Shown here one piece after another: positions 14,201-29,200 of a stretch of DNA of 64,000 nt; the first letter of the stretch is position 1; the number at the start of each line of letters is the position of its first letter. The notes beneath the pieces were generated by a model. The model saw only the letters and a list, made by a program, of their open reading frames with translations. It had not been told where the DNA came from and searched no databases. The position numbers and the translations under genes are program-made. This DNA is from Lophius americanus (lineage: Eukaryota; Chordata; Actinopteri; Lophiiformes; Lophiidae), in contig JBBDHG010000053.1 in assembly GCA_037951165.1 (NCBI GenBank), positions 988,501-1,052,500 of the forward strand. Direction: 5' to 3'.

Positions 14201-17200
14201 GGACACTACCACACCGTCAAGGATGCTCTGGACATAACCTACCATCGCAGAGTCACTGATGACATCAGCGAGGTCAGCGATTGAAATTGGCATTTTTCGA
14301 TTTCAGTCAAACTTGTTCTTTCATGAAGGATTTCATCACTGCTACTCTCCATCTCTCCGCTTCAGGTGAAATACAGGGAGAAGTACATCAACTCTCTGGG
14401 TACGTGGAAGTCCATACCCGACCGTCCCGAGTTCGTCTTCAGCAGAATTGTCAATGATAACGTCAGCACAGTGAGTCATTTTTATTTGATTCCAAAATGA
14501 TGCACCCTTTTTTACCCATAGCAGGTGGAAGATGCATATCATATAATCATAGTAATATCATCAAAATCAATATGATGCAATATGTGAATATCCCTCTTTA
14601 GGTCAAGTACAAGGAGGACCTGGATTGGCTGAAGGGTATCGGCTGCTATGTGTGGGACACACCTGAGCTGGTGCGGGCTGAGAAGAATAAGGCGCTGTAC
14701 AGCGAGGTCAGAATTCTTCACTATTTGTAGTGTCTGTAAATTCATAAAATGGTGTAAAATGCATTTGTTTTCATTTCATACTTTGATTTTTTTTTTGTTA
14801 ACAGTTACAGTACAAATCCATCTCTGAGAAGAACAGAGGCAACTTCAAGTACACATCCGACACTCCCTTCTTCCAGGCTGTGAGGCACGCCTCAGCTCTC
14901 ATCAACAACGTGAGTCTCTTCTTTTCTTTCATCCATTATAATAATTGAAAAGTACATTTCTGTTGCAAAAATATTGTTATGACAAGTTTGTTGAACTTGT
15001 ATAGATATTAATAACATCTCCGTTTCTGTTCATCTCTGTGACTCTCAATGTGGAGGTAAAAGAAGGAGAAGTGATCGAATCATTTGATTATTATCTGTAA
15101 TGTCTATGACCTGCTTTTATTCTCTGTGATCATAATATGAATTTATGAACAACCACTGTTCTCCTTATCAGCGTACTGTTTCCTTGGAAAACTCTCATCA
15201 TATGACACTATGTGCTGTTTTTCTGGGATGCTGTTTGTAACCGCCCTCTTACATTTTGAGCAGAGGGTGTATAGAGCTAATTATGAGAAGACCAAGGATA
15301 AGTACACCGTTACTACGGATGATCCTAGGTACCAACTGGCCAGGCAAAACAGGAAGATGAGCCAGGTAAACGCACTGGTCGTGTTGTACGGCCGGCCTGC
15401 ATCGTACGCTGCAACCTACAGTCCGGTCCTCCAGACCTCTGAAACTGGTGCATGAAGGCGTCCTCAGACCTGCCAGTGGCTGTCGTCGCATGACTGTGAA
15501 CGAGATCTATTTTCCTCCCTCTCTGTCTCAGAATCGACTCGTTCTTTGGAGTTAACAGGACTCTATATCTGTGCCTTCAGTGAGATGGTTAAATCATTTC
15601 CTTATTCCCGACAGTAAGTGATGAATATGTCCCAATTATCCAACTGAATATGATGATTTCTGTCATTCTGAAGGCACAGATGTGGACACAAAGCTTTTTT
15701 GTCACACTCGGATCTCAGGAGTTATTCTCCAGTTCTGCCAGTGTTACTTCTGTTTCACATGTGTCCTCACCTTTGGCATGCTGTGTATTTGTTTGTGTCC
15801 TTGTGTCTGTGTGTGTGTGAGCAGGTAATGTATAAATCCAAAGCAAAGGGTCTGCTAAAGAGCGGCTGCAATGAGTTTCACCGCCCTGACATCCTCACAG
15901 CCCTTTACCAGTCCTCTATTGGCAGTAAGGTAAAAACCCACAGAGTTGTCCACCCTGGCTTCCCTCATCCCTGTCCACAAACGAGTGGAAAGTAAGATCT
16001 GTGTATTTTAAAACGTATAGAAATCTATAAAATACACCAGGTTACTTTCCTACTCTCAGCAGTTTCTGGACAAGTTCTCTTTCATCACCTAATCGTCCTG
16101 TAGAAAGTCCTTCATTCCATTCATCCCACTTTCATACCACTTAAAGTTTTGAGCTTCCCACCGTTCATTGCTTCCCTTTCACAATCTAATCCCTCCATCG
16201 ACTGTTCACTCTATTCATCTCACATTGATTACTGAAGCTCTAACTCATCTTTAAAAGCAGCGTAGCTGCCATCAGATCGACGGATCGAGAGATGCGGCAG
16301 AAACACAGAAAATTTTAGCATTATAGACTGAAGCATCCACAATGACAAATATTGTCTTTCCATACAATAGTCACGTTTACATTTATTAATACTTATATTT
16401 TGGGTCTTTTTTGATACTTCTAAAATTCCAAAGTCCATTTCTTGACTATCAGTTTCCTCTCTCGAGTAAATTTCTTCGTTGTTTGAGCCACTGCATATAT
16501 GAGGCTTACAGCCGGTGAGCAGTAGCTTAAGATGGACTTCTGGTCACCACAACGATACGAGCACTGCAGACGTTCATGACTGAATCATGGTAACGCATGT
16601 ACCTGTATCAAATTTCACATTAACTCCATCCTATGTTTGTGCACGATTCATAAAGCATGTTTTTGCTTTAATTTACCTCTTATTAGACAATCTGTCTGCC
16701 ACACAGTGCATGTTATACCCATTTGAATTTACTCTTATGCTGTTAGAGAACTGTCAAAAATTGTAAATTAAAAGAATCTAGTTGTTTTTATATAATGACT
16801 GTATTATTTAAGAAAAGAATGTTACTTTTTACAGTTAAAAGATCTTTGTTGTATTTGACTTAGCATTAAGCACAATTTGACGCAGACATAAGACTTCTTG
16901 TCCATCACTGTCTATCTTACTTAAATAATCTGAACCATCTGTCTTTCTTTGGACAGTTTTTGTCTTTACTTTAACTGCATACATAAGTAAAAAGACAGAT
17001 AGTTAGAACGCATGAATAAAACCAATGAGATTACGAGTGATACCAACATGCTCATGTTCACACTCTATCATGGTCCATCAGTGGAGGTACAGGGAGCAGT
17101 ATGAACGTGCCAAGGACAAGTTCACCTCCATTCTGGAGACTCCTGAGTATGAGGCCCACAAACGCAGCAAGAAAATCAGTGATGTAAGTTTTTTTTTGTC

Positions 17201-20200
17201 CCATGCATTCAATATTCAATTTGACTGGAGCTTAGAAATTCAATTTAACATTTTGGTGTTTTTGGAAATGCTCCTGATCATGTGATTATGATTATTCCTT
17301 AGATCATCTACAGGATGGAGTACAACAAGACCAAGGCTAAGGCATACACCCTGCCTTATGACACTCCACACCAGCAGCTCATGAAGAAGGTCAAGGACAT
17401 TACAAGCAATGTAAGTCCGGCTGTACTTTTAAACCTTTGTTTTACAAAGGTGCAGAAATCCCAGACTGCACATTTATTCTTCTGTTGATCTTTGTTTCTC
17501 ACTCATATTTCAGCTGAAGTACAGAGAGGTGTATGAGAAGAGCAAGGCCCAGATCAACATGGACCCTGAGGCTCATGAGATCCGTGCAGCTAAGGAGGCC
17601 TACAAGAACATCACCAATGTAAGTGTCTTTCATGACAAGATAAGTTAATATCACCTTCGATTCTTTAACTATACATTCATGTTTCTTTCTGCTTCTAGCT
17701 AACCTACAGGAAGAAATATGAAGCCACCAAGAATAAGTGGATCTGGACAGTGGACAGACCAGACTTCCTCAACGCAGCCAGGAACTCATTGCAACAGAGT
17801 GATGTGAGTTGGTGCTTCTTTGTATTTTTTTAGTTCCCCCTATCATTTCTCGTATATCATAAAAGTGTTATCCTAATGTCTTTGCTCTGGTTGTTTCCTC
17901 TGCAGGTTGAGTACAAATATGACAAAGAGATGATGAAGGGCTGTGTGATCCCTGTAGTTGACGATAAGTTGACAGTCCTGGCACTGAAGAATCACGAAAT
18001 GGCCAGCATTGTAAGTTTATTCACATCTTTTATTTTCCTTATTCATATCATTCCAAACAAATGGGCCACTTCAGAAGTAATCATTTAACATGCCGCCCTA
18101 CAGGTTAAATACAAAGAGAAGTATGAAAAGGCAAAGGGTCATTACTTGCCCATCGAGGACACTCCTCAAATCCTGCATGCCAAACATGTGCGCACTCTGG
18201 CATCAGAGGTAAATATCATTAACCATATATATCAAGCCAGTCATTTTCTTATACCATTCATGAATAACAAATTGATTTAAGGATAATAAGTACCTTAAAA
18301 GTCTTAATTTCATTCACAGAGCAAATACAAGGAGGCCAGTAAGAAGGACATGCAGTCCGGCTCATTCACCACCCTGCCTGAGACTCGTGACACCGCCCAC
18401 AGCAAGGAGGTCAACAAGCTTGTCAGCGGGGTAACAAGCGTCTCCCATTTCTCCCAACAAAATGAATCCAGCAACTTCAATATCCTGAAATTTTCTTTTG
18501 TGGCTGGCATTCGCATTCCTTTTTCTCGTTACAGAAACTGTACAAAGCGAAGTTTATGAAGGAAAAGGGCAAGTCAGAGTACAATATGATGACTGCTCCA
18601 CCGGACGTTAAGCATGCCATGGATGTGGCCAAGTGTCAGAGCAGCGTGAGTTATTGATTATTGATGATTACTCCATCATAGCACAGAGTGATTCAAATTT
18701 AAATCAACCCACATTGGTGTAGTTTCAAAGCCTTGTTGTATTTTTTCACGTACATTATATCTGATCTATGTCTAAACCTACAGATTTCCTACAAGAAGGA
18801 TGCCAAAGCCAACCTGCACTACACCACAGTGGCTGACCGCCCCGACATAAGGAAGGCTACCCAGGCTAGCAAACTCATTAGTGAGGTAATCATGCAATAC
18901 GGCAATAAAGCGTGTCAGATATATAGATATATATGATATATATATATATGAGAATATTAGTGTGCTGTATTAGTTGATTTTCACTCAAATAGTATGAAGT
19001 GATAAAGGGTAGATCCACATATGAATTAGTACATATTTGACTTTTAATGAAAAGAAGAGCAAAGAAGAAATATTTTGACTGTATTAGTCCCCAACTAGAT
19101 GTCTGAAAAATCTTGTGGAAAAACTACCTAACCGTCACAGTCTACTTGACTGAATGACAACAATTATGCAACAACAGTCAGGACCACCCATGGAGTTTGA
19201 ACATGGTCCACTGATTCTTTTTTGGATTTTGTCAGATTGGCTACCGTGACAAGGCCCGCAAGGAGGCCAGCCGTGGTGGTTCTCTGGCCTTCCGCCCAGA
19301 CATCACTCTGGCCACCGAGGTGTCCAAGCTGAACAGCCAGGTACATCAAAGCAACCATCTGTCACATGAAGACCTCATGCTGAATTCCTGCTGGTTTCCT
19401 ACAGTTATGACCTCCTGGAACATGTTCATTATGTTCTCAACTTCATTACCATATTCATATGAACACAGAGCTAGAATCAGTCACATGAAACCAGATTACG
19501 CCAGCAGAGATAAGCCGCCTCTCATTGTCACATGAGCTTCCATATTTTTTCTAATATTTACAGACTAGCACTGCTTTGGTAGATGCTTAGCGTTGGTCCT
19601 GTAGGCCTAACATTAGAACTATTAGCAGTAGCGCTTCATTTCCCTTCCTGCATTACAATCCATGTGTTAATCCCTCACTGTGACTCCATGAAAACACATT
19701 TACATGTTTAACTGCTCATATCATTGTATGTGTCCCACCCAAATCCTTCAAACTGTCCCCTCACACTACTCCTCTCTCCTTCTATGGTTCACTCTCCTCA
19801 TTCCTCATCTCTTTTCTTTCTTCTTCCATAATGTCTTGGTCTGTCTTTGTTCTCATCCATCCATCTCACTGCGCTTTGTAGGTGGAGGCAAAGCCCTCCC
19901 TCCATGGAGCAGCTTCCTATGATACCCCCCAGATGCGCCACAATAAGAAAATGAGTGCCCTGACTAGTGATGTAAGGAGGATGATTCCCGCAAACGGAAG
20001 GGCTGCTACTATATGTCCATTTCTGAATTCACTGCAGGGTTCATTGAGCCTTTTTTTAATAATCAAATTTGACAAAGAAATCTTCCAAAGTTGTAATTTT
20101 GATTTTGTCTTGCAGCCTTTCATGCATATAAACATTGTTTCAGTGGCAATAAGCTGTGGCTCATTGCTTCTGAAACAAAAGTTTTGCATTTTTGCACATT

Positions 20201-23200
20201 CTGCTCTCTTTGCAATGTTGTATGTTCACGAATCCTTGTATTTATTTTATAAGATGTATTGTTTGTATCACTTTTCCCACTTGTCTTTTGAGTCATTTAA
20301 TGTGTCTGTGAAAAAATATTTGTATATCCAGTAGCAAACTAGATTGAGTTCTGATCACTAAGTTCTGTGTCGGGCATCTCCAATTCTGGTGGTATCCTAC
20401 AAATTCATTATCCCTGATCAGTTATTAGTAATGCTGGATTTACACATGTTTTTTTAGAAACGCATGCTTGTCTCAATCTCTCTCGAAAGCTCATAAATCT
20501 ATAATTTGACAGAACAACCAAGGTTCCCCTGGAAACAAGATCACAAACATACTGTCATTCCTTTTCCATATTTACTTCATCATATATGAAGTCCATGTTG
20601 TGTGTGTATGTGGATCACAGAATGCTGCATCGGATACCGTTCACACTTTCACCTAAATGCTTGTTCAGTGGGTCGATGGTGGTAGCTTAAAACACAGGGA
20701 TAATTATACACCTACAATCCTTAAAGAACATTATTGGATTTGATCGTTCACCACATATTCCTTCTAGATGGTCAAATCTAATTGAAACAAAAAAAAAGAA
20801 ATAAAATAGCGTGAGACCCATTGGAGATGCATTCTAAGGTCAAAGTGTGAACCGCAATCCACACCAGATGAATTTACAGCACAAACTGGATGAATCAGGG
20901 TGCAGGACACCAGTTCTGAACAGTATCTTAGGGTGTATCCACAGCTGCTCTGTTTGGTTTGATAGAGATACTTAAATTAATTTATTTTTCCCACACGTCT
21001 TGTACAATGATGTGCTCATAACCAACAAATTCTTTATTTGTTTGAAATATACGACTTTATCTACAAGGAAAGGCCCTTGGTGAGATTCACTGCCTCCTTT
21101 AAGGGTCTGACCTGGGTACGAAATTAGAAAATTAACCATAAAATCTTACCAAACTGCAGAAGTGAATGCACCCACTGTACCAGTTTTTGTCCTCTCAACC
21201 AAAAAAAGACTAAAGAACAGAGGCATGAAAAAAACACTTTTAGAGGATATAGTCCTCTTGTTTGTCTTCAATAAGGATATATAACTAACTCTCTCCTTTC
21301 CGCCAACACAACAGCTGAAGTACAAAGAGAAGTTTGACAAGGAGGTGAAAGGAAAGAGACCAATATATGACCTGAAGGAGAGTAAGATATACCAGACTAT
21401 GAAGGATGCCAATATACTGGCTAGTGAGGTAGGTGCTCACGTAACATTCAACAACAAAGACTCAATATCAGCCTAGTCTCAAGACAATGATACTAATCCT
21501 GTTATGTAATACTACCCGTGGTTTATAATGAAGTTATAAATAGGTTATAAATACTTTATAAGTCATTAGTTAACATTTATAAACAACTTATAACAGATCT
21601 CAATTTATCAATGCGGGACACTATTTGGCAATATCAGGTTAGCCGTACAGATAAGTGTGCTCACTATTTGGCAAGCATCCAGTCCCTGATACCATATATA
21701 GCTAATGAGTTAAAGCAGCTTATTATTGATTTGTAAAGTGTTTACGGCTTAGTTAGTAAACAATGGACAAGCCATTTATAAATCATTAGTAAGGATAGTC
21801 TTATTGTACAGGGGTACCATTTAGTCTTCAGCTATTTAATTTGTGTTCAGCTTGTTTTATACTGTAAATTAGAATATTTGTTTATGTTTTCTCTCCCTGC
21901 CTGCAGGTTAAGTACAAGGGTGACTTGAAGAAGATCCACAAGCCTGTGACCGACATGGCCGAGTCCCTGTCTATGCAGCACGGCCTGAGCACCAGCAAAC
22001 TGGCCAGTCAAGTAAGACCTCATCGACCATAAACCCACTCACAGGAAGCTGCCTGGAGTCAGTTTGTTTTCAGTGAGCCATCTGTTGCTCATTGAAACGG
22101 GTCTGAACTCAGAGTTTCCGTCACCTGACTCACCACAGTAACAAACAATCAAACTTTAGATTCTTCACCATCTCATTGATTTATGAAGTCATCCAAAAAT
22201 CCATTATGTTGACCTGCTGACCTCATCTGGTGGTGACCTTTACCCTTCTCACCCTTGACTTTTTGACCTTTAACCTTCTCATGCTATCACCCTCCATTAT
22301 CTCTACTTTTTCACTCCTTCATTTTGATTTTTTTTCCTTCTCCCCGTAACGTTTCAAACGGTTTTATATTAATGGTCACTTAACAGAAAAACTCCCTGCT
22401 TCTCCATTAACTCCAGATCATTTTTTCACGCAATTTTTAACACTTTTTTTCAGCATGTCATGTTTTTACTTGACATTGCTAAAAGAGATGCTTTCACATT
22501 TGTATATATAAAAATATGATGCGTTTTTTTTCCTCTCATATGTAATGGATGGGAGTGAATTGCCATACAGACAGTCTCTTTCTCGTTATGTTGTACTGAA
22601 CTGTCTTACTTGACTGGGAATTCCCCCATAGTACTGCTACAAGAAGAAATTTGAGGACAGTAAGGGTCACTACCATATGATTCCTGACACACCAGAACAG
22701 CTTCATCACAAGGAGGCTTCTGAACTTCAGAGCAACGTAAGTGGTACAGACTCTGGGGTCAACAGGTACTCGACAAAACACTGGTGTGTGTCTAATCTGT
22801 CTACACCTTTGCCTTTGTAACATCAAACAGATGTCTTACAATATCAGCATGTTCGATCTCTATTTCCTGCCCTTACAGGAAGGTTTTACGTTATTGTGAT
22901 AAGCATTTGATCGGGAGATTACATAACTCACCTTTGTGTTGGAAACTCTCTTTAGGCTATAACACTGTAGCTCATAAAGTAAAATAAATGGTTTAAAAGA
23001 AAACACAGAAACATGCTAAATGTCTTAATCTGTCCCAGTGTGACACATTTTACATTACATTTGTTATGATACAAGGCATTGCAGAGATTTCAAATTTGAG
23101 TTCCTCATTCCCATCTTGCAATTTTTCTATTGGAATTTTTTATCTGAATAAGAAATTGAACTGAGGAAATGAACTTGATGAAAACCAGTAAACCATTTAG

Positions 23201-26200
23201 ATGCACAAAAATGTTCAAAAATTGCCAGACCTGACATCAGATAGTTGACATCACGTGTGTGTTGCTTGTTCCAGGTTAAATACAAGGAGAAGTACGAGAA
23301 GGAGAAGGGTAAGGCCATGCTGGACTTTGAGACACCCACATATGTGACTGCAAAGGAGGCCCAGCACATGCAGAGCCAGGTAAACAGCCTGTCTGTCTTG
23401 CACAATGTGCTTAAAAATGGCTACAAATGTGAAATACTTCCTTCAATGTGGAGACTCTTCAGTGCCTGCATTATATATTTCTGTACTGTAATGCCTCTTG
23501 TTAGATTAGATTACTAATAAATTGGATTAGTAATGTGCCTCAGCTTGTTGGATATCCAACTATGGGTTATATTAGACGTAGAAAATGTTTGGAGACACTT
23601 TTAACAGTGCCTTTAAAGCTAATATTTTCAATCAAGAACATGTTTTAGTAACAAGCTCTCTTGATGTTTTGATTATCTGATGTTGATGGATGGTCACTAA
23701 TGCTGCAAGTCATTCACCATTTTTTACACTTAAGTAGTTGTACTGCAAAAAATACAACTAGGGGAAGGCAGTGTAAAATGTGTTATGATTAAAATTTAAC
23801 CAATGTCAGTTTATCTTGCAAATTCATCTTAATCTTGCAGAAATTATGAAAGTAAAGCCTGTGAAAATTTCCACAGCGCCTGGATTATACATTTATTTGC
23901 GGTGTTTATATATCAGCATTAACACTCACAGTAAGAAACTCCCACACTTCACAAGTGTACTCACACACACAGTGAGTCACATTCAGATATGAAAATGGAT
24001 GTCATTACAAGGAGACTGGTGCAAAAACAGAATGAGGTTACTGCACTGAACCAGCACTGCTTGCATGCGTTTTTCTGAGCTCTATTTGTTCCCTGTCTTA
24101 TCTTTGTGGCGAATAGAAAGACTATAAGAGGGACTTTGAGGAGAACATGCGGGGCAAGAACCTCTCAGGCTTGGAGGTCACCCCTGCCATGGTGCATGTC
24201 AGACACGCCACCAAAATAGCCAGTGAGGTAACTAAAGGAGAATCTATCCCCGACAACCTCCCCTATTTACGTTAATCACGCCTTATAATAATACTAAGAC
24301 TTCCTGACAACCACAGTCCCTCTTTCTTTTCAGCACTGTTTTTTTTTAATCTCAAGAGTGTTTCACACTTTGTGACATATTACAGGTCCAACCACGTATT
24401 CAAATTTTGATTGTTTGCATGATTTAATACCCAGGTATAAACTAATAATATCATCTAATTCATCAATTCTATACATTGCATGACTGGTAGAGCGCAAAGA
24501 TTTGTTTGTTTTTATTTATATCTGTATTGTTTGACATTCTGGACTTCAAATTCTACAATTAGGTAATCAGTGGCTTTTATAAAGCATGACTGCATGCTGT
24601 GGCTTTGATGATTGAACAATTTTTTAAGGTGAAATACTGACTTGAAATGTTCTGTTGATGTTGTTTTCACACCAAATCTGAAAAAATGTGGTTCTCTTTG
24701 TCTATAATGAAGATTCTTGCCAAAGTCACCGATGTCCCTCTTTGAAAATTTGACCGCTTATAATCCAAAATTTTAAGATGAATTCAAACTCGAAAATTTG
24801 TCACTGTTTGATTTCCACTTGGGGGGGGGGGTTCGTGACTTTGAGCTCGTTTGAAGGGCAGGTGGCAGAGCTTGCCCACCAAACTGTCTGTCTGCCTGGC
24901 CATGCCTGTCTGCCCCTCTCTATAGCCTCTCTGTTCTTCCATCCTGTAGAAAGAATACAGGAGGGATCTAGAGGAGGGAGTGAAGGGTAAAGGGCTAACT
25001 GTATTTGAGGAAACTCCGGAGCTTTTGAGAGCAAGGAATGCCACTCATATCCTGTGTGAGGTATGACCAACCGAGCGCTGATAGAGGAAACGGTATCACC
25101 CTCTGAACCGAGTGCCTTCCCATCATTCTGCTCGTGGTGCATCATCCGCCGCATCCTGTCTCCCTAACTAAGCTTCATCATCACACTAAAAGAGCTCCTG
25201 CTGAGTTTGGTTCTCTTGTCCCCGCTTCGTGACATCACTAATTGTCCAGCACTCTCCTTTCTGTGATGTCTATCAAATGTTCTTATGACTTAACCTTCAC
25301 CCTCAATCTGTTGACTTTCTCTTATATTATTGTACAATTCCCAAAATTCAATCCCCGAATGTACTCAAAGCATTCTGGGTTTTATTTTTAAAGAAACAAA
25401 TGATAGTTTTTTAAGTATTTATTCTTTGAGTTTAGTTAATTTGATTATATTAGAGCACAGGTAGTCAAAGTTCATTTGCAATACTGGCGGAGCAAGGAAA
25501 AATCTTAAAGCTATGGTTCTGATTGGTTATTTTATTAAAGGCATATAATAATTAATAGACTATGTTTGATATTTTAAGTTAAATGATGCTCTGGGGGGGT
25601 TTGGGGTTGAGGTTGAGAGTGTACAGTAGATGTAACACATTAAAGCAGTTCAGAATTCTTTTAATAAATGAACTGAAATAGAGAGACATATGAAAATAAC
25701 AAATTATGTTTTAACATGTTGATAACTACTGCGGTTCTATCTTTCAGTTTTGAGTGGCGTTTCTGAACAATTCTATATGTTCAATGATCATATTTCTTAT
25801 TTTAAGAAAAGATCATAATTTTCTCTAACCTTCTTTCTAATTGTCATTCCTCAAGTTGTTTTGGTTTTGCAGCCCATCCCCTCATTAGTAGAAATAAATG
25901 TATAAAGAGTGAACTGTCTTAATGTCCCGTTCTTTTATGGAACACTGTGTGACCTGTAACGTTGTAATATACAGAGAGAGTATAAGAAGGCGCTGGAGCA
26001 GGAGATTAAGGGCAAAGGAATGTTGGCTTTGGCTACAGACACCCCAGACTTCATGAGGGCCAGGAACGCTACTGACATCCTCAGTCAGGTCGGAACCATA
26101 TTACCTATGCGCTCCATATGCAGCAGTTCTGGTAGATGTTTTTGGTTGCACCTGAGGTGTCTATGCATAGTAATGGTTTTCACTTCCTTAGAGTAAATAT

Positions 26201-29200
26201 AAGCATACCGCTGAGATGGACAGGGCCAGCTTCACAAGCGTCATCGACACCCCGGACATCATCCATGCTCAGCAGATGAGGAAAATCATCAGCCAGGTGA
26301 ACTGAATGACTCTCAGAGACTTTCATTCAAAGGATTTCTCCTCGTTCCTACATTTATGTGAATATATTTTTTGTGATATCAAGAACACAAGATAATCTAT
26401 CTTGAGATAACAACATTAAATATATATTTATTTATAATAACCAGTGTAGCCGCTCTTGGCTTCCATACCTGTGACTCTTGAAACATCCCAAACTAATTAA
26501 GGAATGAAGAGGTTTTGAATTTTAAGCTGTTTCAATGCAAATTCTTGCTGTTTATGACTTTGTACAACAGAAAAAGTACAAAGAGGAGGCTGAGAAGGGC
26601 ATGTCCCACTATGTACCCGTCCTGGATACGCCAGAGATGCAGAGAGTCCGTGAGAACCAGAAGAACTTCAGCACAGTAAGTAAATCGGGGATAATTTGGG
26701 CAGAGACAACATGTAAGACCTACAGAATGAAGTCAGAGGATCTTCCTGTGTCTGAATGAATGTCTCCATGTCTGCTGTAAACGATGATCTTTCTACTTTA
26801 TTCTTTTGTATCGTTAGTGGGATGACTTTTATATGGTGTTTCCTAATTGAAGAATTAAGTGTTTCATGTCAGTAAAGTACGTTTTACTCATATAACTGAA
26901 AATATTTTCCAAGCTAACCCTGAGCAGCAACAACGATACTTTTTTTCGTTCATATGAACAAGTAATTTGTATCACAACTCTTTTTTTTTTTTTATTTGAC
27001 TTCTAAAGCTTGGTGAAACATTTTAACTGCACTTTTGTTTTTCTCTCTGTAGCTTCAATACCAGATTGACGTTAAAAACAATAAGGGAAAAGTGTCTTCC
27101 GTAAAGGACACTCCTGAAATGCTTCGTGTTAAAGAGAATACAAAGAATTTCAGCTTGGTACCTACTCCGTGATATAAATATTCCTTTAACATTTAATAAT
27201 CTCTTTAACATTGTTTACATTTTTTCTTTGATATTTTTTCCTAACTTTATTTCCCCATCTTTAACAAACCCTGACATGCAGCCCATCTTTAGAATTTTTT
27301 TTTTAGCTTTTTCTAAACCTTTAACCCTTTTAGTTCACACAACTAATCCTTAAGAATTTGAAGTAGTGTGTAACAAATACACTTGTGTGTTGTTAAGTAC
27401 TTTTTTCATGTTGTTGTGTCCAGAATATGTCCCTCTAAATGTGGATTTATGTGTTTGTTTCGTTTCGTGTGTCTTCATGTGTAGCTCGCAAAAATGAACT
27501 ATGCAGTAGTTTGTAAATTTAGTTTAGCAAGTTTAATTTATCCGAGAGCTGAAGTCGAGCTAACTACTGGTCGCTGCTTTCATTCCTCGTCCCCATAAAG
27601 AATCAGTACAAAGAGGATTTGGGAACAGGAACCGCAGTGCCCAAGACCCCTGAGATGGAGAGAGTAAAACGCAACCAGCAGCACATTAGCACGGTACTCC
27701 ACAGAGTGACCCTGCCCCTCCCTTTTCTCCTCCGCAACCAGCCTCCCCTCCATATCCCTCCATTATCTAGTGTGGAAGATAACCAAACCTCTCCTCACAT
27801 GTAATCCCCTCCAATGACCACCTTCAATCGAACCTTTAACAGATATTTGGATTCATGTTTGGTCTAATTAATAGTATTATAGTAGTATATCATGGTATTT
27901 CATTACATCTAAACCCTTAAGTAATAAACTAAATAATACATCATCCATCTTAAAGCCATCACAACCTTACTTATTTTCAACCTTCCCCTCCTACTGAAGT
28001 ATGAAAATCTGTATTATATATGTATATAAGTGTTTCTAAGTGACGTGTCTGTGTCTTCAGTTCCTGCTGTGTGTTTGTCTGTGTCTTACTCTGTACCTGT
28101 GTGACTCATACACTGCACAGATTCAGTACAAGGAGTCTGTGGGTCAAGGCACAGCCATACCAGATCTCCCTGAGGTGGAGCGGGTCCGACAAACCCAGAA
28201 GAATATCAGCTCGGTAGAGGAAAACGGCTGATGTTTACCTTATCCCTCTATAATAATCTCCCTTTTTTCTCTCCTACTAGTCTGAAATGAAGAGACTTTC
28301 CCTTTAATTATTTTAGTTCTGGTTTCCCCTCCTCAGTCCAACTAACTGTCATAAATGAATCCTTCTTAACGGACTGGGTTGACGACTTGATTGAATTCAC
28401 ATTCCCACAAAGCATAGACTCCGGCAGGATTTTTTGTTTTCAATAATACAAAATTCCCTGATTTATAAAAAAAAATCTATTTCTTAATTTTGACGTCACT
28501 TACAGTCACAGTTAGAGCGATACTGGCCCGGTCAGAGACTGACCCTGCTCTTGTTCATCCTTATTATTTCACTATTTTTGTTTATCTTTAGAGAGAAACA
28601 TTCACATGTTTTTTGCTTAGTCGCTGTAACAATTACGATTTAGATGTACTATGTTGCCAAAAATATTTTATATAGTGTGGATTATTTGGTCTATTTGCAC
28701 TTTTTAACATTATCATTGTCTACTGGGAGTCTAAGGCACCTGCAGGAACTTTCTTTCTTCTTATAATTAATCTATCTAAATTGAAATAATAAACTAAATA
28801 CATCACTGTGTTTCCTGAAGCAGAACAAAAATCCATAATTATTTCCCACCCACCCCACTACTCTGTAAATGTGTGTGGTAGTTCGAATCCACATGTCTGT
28901 GACTTCAGTTCCTGCTGTGTGTTTGTCTGTGTCTTACTCTGTACCTGTGTGACTCATACACTGCACAGATTCAGTACAAGGAGTCTGTGGGTCAAGGCAC
29001 AGCCATACCAGATCTCCCTGAGGTGGAGCGGGTCCGACAAACCCAGAAGAATATCAGCTCGGTAGAGGAAAACAGCTGATATTTATCATATCCCCCCCCA
29101 CCTCCCTCACTCCATGAAGTGTAGAGGACTTTACCCTCAATTGTTCCAGCTCTGGTTTTCCCCTCATCAGTCCAACTAACTCTCATAAATGAATCCTTCT

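Noticed and set aside
21530..21800. TTATAAATAGG / ACTTATAAC tracts as a specific element
   Set aside because: They resemble a fish repeat loosely, but I could not define ends or terminal repeats.
28876..28892. GTTCGAATCC box upstream of type B copy 2, as a tRNA gene
   Set aside because: No A box, acceptor stem or cloverleaf around it; at most a scrap of a SINE.
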